Below, in pieces: positions 60,836 through 64,000 of a stretch of DNA of 64,000 nt (its first letter is position 1; each line of letters begins with the position of its first letter). A program made the translations under genes and the position numbers. This DNA comes from Claveliimonas ammoniilytica (GTDB lineage Bacteria; Bacillota; Clostridia; Lachnospirales; Lachnospiraceae). A model generated the notes under the pieces. The model was not told the DNA's origin, searched no databases, and worked only from the letters and a program-made list of their open reading frames with translations. The stretch covers positions 1-64,000 of the forward strand of contig NZ_JAOQJV010000007.1 in assembly GCF_025567415.1 (NCBI RefSeq), in the 5' to 3' direction.

Positions 60836-63800
60836 CTATAATTTTGCAATATCAATCAATGTCAGTTTCTGAATATCTGTGTTCTCCAGACTGGTGATCA
60901 GTGCCTTGGCTGTATCAATCGCAGTCAGTACATTGACTCCTGTCTCAATTGCGCTTCTGCGAATCACAAATCCATCCTTAGAGTGCTCTACTCCCTGTGG
61001 CGGTGTATCGATAACCAGATCGATCTTGTGTCCAAGGATCAGATCCATCAGGTTCGGAGATTCCTGTTCGATCTTATTGACAGCAATTGCCTTTACTCCG
61101 GCATTCTTCAGAGTCTCTGCTGTTCCTGCCGTAGCAAAAATTTTATATCCGATATTAGCAAATCTGCGTCCGATCTCAACAGCTTCTTCTTTATCTTCAT
61201 CCTTTACTGTCATGATCATATTCTTAAACTTCGGAAGCTTGATTCCTGCACCAAGGAATGCCTTGTACAATGCCTCATCAAATGTCTTTGCAATACCCAG
61301 ACACTCTCCGGTAGACTTCATCTCTGGTCCAAGGCTGATATCTGCATCACGGATCTTCTCAAAGGAGAATACAGGCATCTTCACTGCAAAGTAATCTGCT
61401 TCCGGCTGCAATCCCGGTGTATATCCAAGATCTTTGATCTTCTGTCCCATAATAACTTTTGATGCAAGCGGAACAATCGGAATACCGGTAACCTTACTGA
61501 TATACGGTACGGTACGGCTGGATCTCGGGTTCACCTCAATTACATACACATCTTCTCCACATACAATGAACTGGATGTTAATCAGACCGATTACGTGCAG
61601 AGACTGTGCGAGTCTCTTTGTATACTCTTCAATCGTCTTCTTTGTCTTCTCTGTAATACTCTTTGCAGGATATACAGAAATACTGTCTCCGGAATGGATA
61701 CCTGCTCTCTCAATATGTTCCATGATACCAGGGATCAGGATATCTTCGCCATCGCATACGGCATCAACCTCAATTTCCTTGCCTTGTAGATATTTATCTA
61801 CCAGGATTGGATGATCCTGTGCGATACGGTTAATAATACCAATAAATTCATCCACATCGTGATCATCAATTGCAATCTGCATACCCTGTCCGCCAAGTAC
61901 GTAAGACGGTCTTACCAGAACCGGGTATCCCAGACGGTTCGCAACTTCTTTTGCTTCCTCCGCTGTAAATACAGTACCGCCGGTCGGTCTCGGGATTTCA
62001 CACTTCTCAAGGATCTCATCGAAGAGCTCTCTGTCCTCTGCTGCATCTACGTTCTCAGCAGATGTACCAAGGATCGGCACGCCCATCTTCATCAGAGACT
62101 CTGTCAGCTTGATCGCTGTCTGTCCACCAAACTGTACTACTGCTCCGTCCGGTTTTTCAAGATCTACAATGCTTTCTACATCTTCCGGTGTCAGAGGCTC
62201 AAAATACAGCTTGTCTGCAATGTCAAAGTCTGTACTTACCGTCTCCGGGTTATTATTTACGATAATTGTCTCATATCCTTCTTTTGCAAATGCCCAGGTA
62301 CAGTGTACAGAACAGAAGTCAAATTCAATACCCTGACCGATACGGATCGGACCAGAACCGAGTACCAGAACCTTCTTACGGTCATTCGTCTCTGTCACTT
62401 CATTTTCACTGCCATATACAGAATAGTAATATGGAGTCTCTGCCGCGAACTCTGCCGCACAGGTATCTACCATCTTATATGCTGCAGTAATGCCATACTG
62501 ATGGCGCATGTCATGAATCTCGCGCTCAGTGTGTCCTGTAATCTCAGCAATCACATTATCCGGGAACTCCATACGTTTCGCTTCGCGAAGCAGATCCTCA
62601 TCCAGTGCGCTGCGCTTCATCTGAAGCTCTACCTCTACCAGATGTGCAATCTTATCGATAAACCATTTATCAATCTTGGTCACTCTGTGAATCTCGTCAT
62701 AGCTGATACCCTGACGGATTGCTTCTGCAATCTTCCAGATACGTCTGTCATCTACAACTTTCAGTACTTCCAAAAGTTCCTCTCCTGTCAGATACGAATA
62801 ATCATAAGACATCAGACTGTCCACATGCTGCTCCAGAGAACGGATAGCTTTCATCAGCGCTCCTTCAAAGTTATCACAGATACTCATAACCTCTCCGGTA
62901 GCTTTCATCTGAGTTGTCAGTGTTCTCTTGGCACTGATAAATTTATCAAATGGCAGACGCGGGATCTTAACTACACAGTAGTCCAGCATCGGCTCAAAAC
63001 TTGCATAAGTCTTCTTAGTAACTGCGTTCTTGATCTCATCAAGTGTGTAACCGAGTGCAATTTTAGCAGCAACCTTAGCAATCGGATATCCTGTTGCCTT
63101 AGATGCCAGCGCAGAAGAACGGCTCACACGAGGGTTAACCTCGATTACACAGTATTCGAATGTATCCGGATGCAGCGCATACTGCACATTACATCCACCG
63201 GTAATATTCAGCTCACTGATGATATTCAGTGCAGATGTACGCAGCATCTGATACTCTTTATCACCCAGTGTCTGAGAAGGTGCTACTACGATACTGTCTC
63301 CGGTATGTACACCAACCGGGTCAATGTTTTCCATATTACATACGGTAATGCAGTTACCGTTGCTGTCACGCATTACCTCGTACTCAATCTCTTTCCATCC
63401 TGCGATGCATCGCTCTACCAGTACCTGACCAACACGAGACAGGCGAAGTCCGTTTTCCAGAATTTCCACCAACTGTACTCTGTCGTGAGCGATACCGCCG
63501 CCGCTTCCGCCCAGTGTATAAGCAGGTCTTAACACAACCGGATATCCGATGCTCTCAGCGAACTGGACGCCGTCTTCCACATTTTCAACGACCAGTGAAG
63601 CTGCACATGGCTCACCGATCTTCTCCATGGTCTTCTTGAATTCCAGACGGTCTTCGGCTTTCTTGATCGTCTCAGATGTAGTACCGATCAGACGTACGTT
63701 ATTCTCTTTTAAGAAACCAGCTTCCTCAAGCTCCATAGCAAGGTTAAGCGCAGCCTGTCCGCCCAGTGTAGGAAGTACGCTGTCCGGCTTCTCTTTCTTT

Positions 63801-64000
63801 ATCAGCTGCTCTACTACTTCTACGGTCAGCGGCTCGATATATACACGGTCTGCAATGTCCTTATCAGTCATAATAGTTGCAGGGTTAGAGTTCAGTAAGA
63901 CAACCTCTACTCCCTCTTCTTTCAGAGAACGACATGCCTGTGTTCCTGCATAATCAAATTCTGCTGCCTGACCGATTACGATTGGTCCCGATCCGATTAC
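60836..64000 (-). CDS. carB: Carbamoyl-phosphate synthase large subunit (5' end beyond window)
   Basis: 1055 codons are visible; the frame is open to 64000, where it reads VIGSGPIVIGQAAEFDYAG, so only about 10-15 residues are missing. Two ATP-grasp halves are present (GGSGGGIAHD and GGQGMQIAID loops), the second half beginning LGSGPIRIGQG, then a C-terminal MGS-like regulatory domain (last about 130 residues). With CarA it makes carbamoyl phosphate for pyrimidines and arginine. No terminator is seen between carB and the hydrolase gene. Confidence 0.97.
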   Translation of the reverse strand, partial: VIGSGPIVIGQAAEFDYAGTQACRSLKEEGVEVVLLNSNPATIMTDKDIADRVYIEPLTVEVVEQLIKKEKPDSVLPTLGGQAALNLAMELEEAGFLKENNVRLIGTTSETIKKAEDRLEFKKTMEKIGEPCAASLVVENVEDGVQFAESIGYPVVLRPAYTLGGSGGGIAHDRVQLVEILENGLRLSRVGQVLVERCIAGWKEIEYEVMRDSNGNCITVCNMENIDPVGVHTGDSIVVAPSQTLGDKEYQMLRTSALNIISELNITGGCNVQYALHPDTFEYCVIEVNPRVSRSSALASKATGYPIAKVAAKIALGYTLDEIKNAVTKKTYASFEPMLDYCVVKIPRLPFDKFISAKRTLTTQMKATGEVMSICDNFEGALMKAIRSLEQHVDSLMSYDYSYLTGEELLEVLKVVDDRRIWKIAEAIRQGISYDEIHRVTKIDKWFIDKIAHLVEVELQMKRSALDEDLLREAKRMEFPDNVIAEITGHTEREIHDMRHQYGITAAYKMVDTCAAEFAAETPYYYSVYGSENEVTETNDRKKVLVLGSGPIRIGQGIEFDFCSVHCTWAFAKEGYETIIVNNNPETVSTDFDIADKLYFEPLTPEDVESIVDLEKPDGAVVQFGGQTAIKLTESLMKMGVPILGTSAENVDAAEDRELFDEILEKCEIPRPTGGTVFTAEEAKEVANRLGYPVLVRPSYVLGGQGMQIAIDDHDVDEFIGIINRIAQDHPILVDKYLQGKEIEVDAVCDGEDILIPGIMEHIERAGIHSGDSISVYPAKSITEKTKKTIEEYTKRLAQSLHVIGLINIQFIVCGEDVYVIEVNPRSSRTVPYISKVTGIPIVPLASKVIMGQKIKDLGYTPGLQPEADYFAVKMPVFSFEKIRDADISLGPEMKSTGECLGIAKTFDEALYKAFLGAGIKLPKFKNMIMTVKDEDKEEAVEIGRRFANIGYKIFATAGTAETLKNAGVKAIAVNKIEQESPNLMDLILGHKIDLVIDTPPQGVEHSKDGFVIRRSAIETGVNVLTAIDTAKALITSLENTDIQKLTLIDIAKL

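Noticed and set aside
61811..63532. 573-codon plus-strand frame
   Set aside because: It lies entirely antisense to carB, has low-complexity Cys/His/Leu-rich composition typical of reverse-frame reading, and no ribosome site.
1..64000. tRNA, rRNA, CRISPR arrays, prophage, integrase or intact transposase genes
   Set aside because: None were found on reading both strands; no regularly spaced repeats, no T-loop-like tRNA pattern and no recombinase frames.

Overview
The window looks like chromosomal DNA of a Clostridia bacterium, most likely a Lachnospiraceae gut anaerobe. The reasons are the gene complement (Re-citrate-synthase-like enzyme beside a type II NADP isocitrate dehydrogenase, selenium-dependent molybdenum hydroxylase accessory genes, KtrAB, LuxS, and a DUF5716/DUF5717 gene set that I know from Lachnospiraceae), moderate G+C by eye, strong AGGAGG-type ribosome sites, and mostly core housekeeping content. 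The genus cannot be read from the sequence. Almost all genes are on the minus strand; only truA, tmcAL, luxS, a DUF1292 gene and a PLP aminotransferase are on plus.

Layout from the left. 1-400: mostly non-coding, with two minus-strand terminators and a candidate small RNA. 0.4-7.2 kb (minus): a galactitol-type PTS operon, led by a PRD/EIIB/EIIA regulator, then a zinc polyol dehydrogenase, IIA, IIC, IIB, an SDR dehydrogenase and an unknown membrane protein. 7.4-10.8 kb: HAD phosphatase, glycerol-3-phosphate-dehydrogenase-like enzyme, acyl-CoA thioesterase, M19 dipeptidase. 10.9-11.7 kb: a TruA paralogue with an altered catalytic residue, followed by the long copy of a structured intergenic repeat. 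12-15.3 kb: Re-citrate synthase, GntR regulator and isocitrate dehydrogenase, giving a route from oxaloacetate and acetyl-CoA toward 2-oxoglutarate. 15.4-15.6 kb: a dense palindromic element. 15.7-16.9 kb: ilvA.

16.9-23.5 kb is the classic plsX-acpP-rnc-smc-ftsY block. Its usual partners rpmF-yceD and ackA-pta lie at 30.9-33.9 kb, and between them sits a 7.3 kb island for molybdenum hydroxylase and purine metabolism (three xanthine-dehydrogenase-type subunits, an NCS2 nucleobase permease, mocA, yqeB, yqeC). The short copy of the structured repeat lies at the island edge.

34-38 kb: mgtE, tmcAL, a histidine phosphatase and luxS. 38.1-42.2 kb: a four-gene minus-strand unit (orphan sugar-binding lipoprotein, a GH13 debranching-enzyme homologue that has lost all three catalytic residues, a TraX-family membrane protein, DUF5662). 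42.4-47.9 kb: DUF1292, a UvrD-like helicase, gltX, a secreted leucine-rich-repeat protein, and trxB at the end of a purF-purB-trxB run. 50.8-56.2 kb: a compact three-gene set (DUF5717 giant helical protein, DUF5716 protein with an actin/Hsp70-like look, TPR protein) with no known function, the best candidate here for an undescribed system. 56.3-64 kb: PLP aminotransferase, KtrB/KtrA potassium transport, cupin, cell-wall hydrolase and carB, which runs off the right edge.

The most interesting signals are the three-gene DUF5717/DUF5716/TPR unit, the dead GH13 protein, the two-copy structured repeat, the palindromic element at 15.4 kb, the candidate anti-Shine-Dalgarno small RNA, and terminators embedded inside opposing coding sequences.
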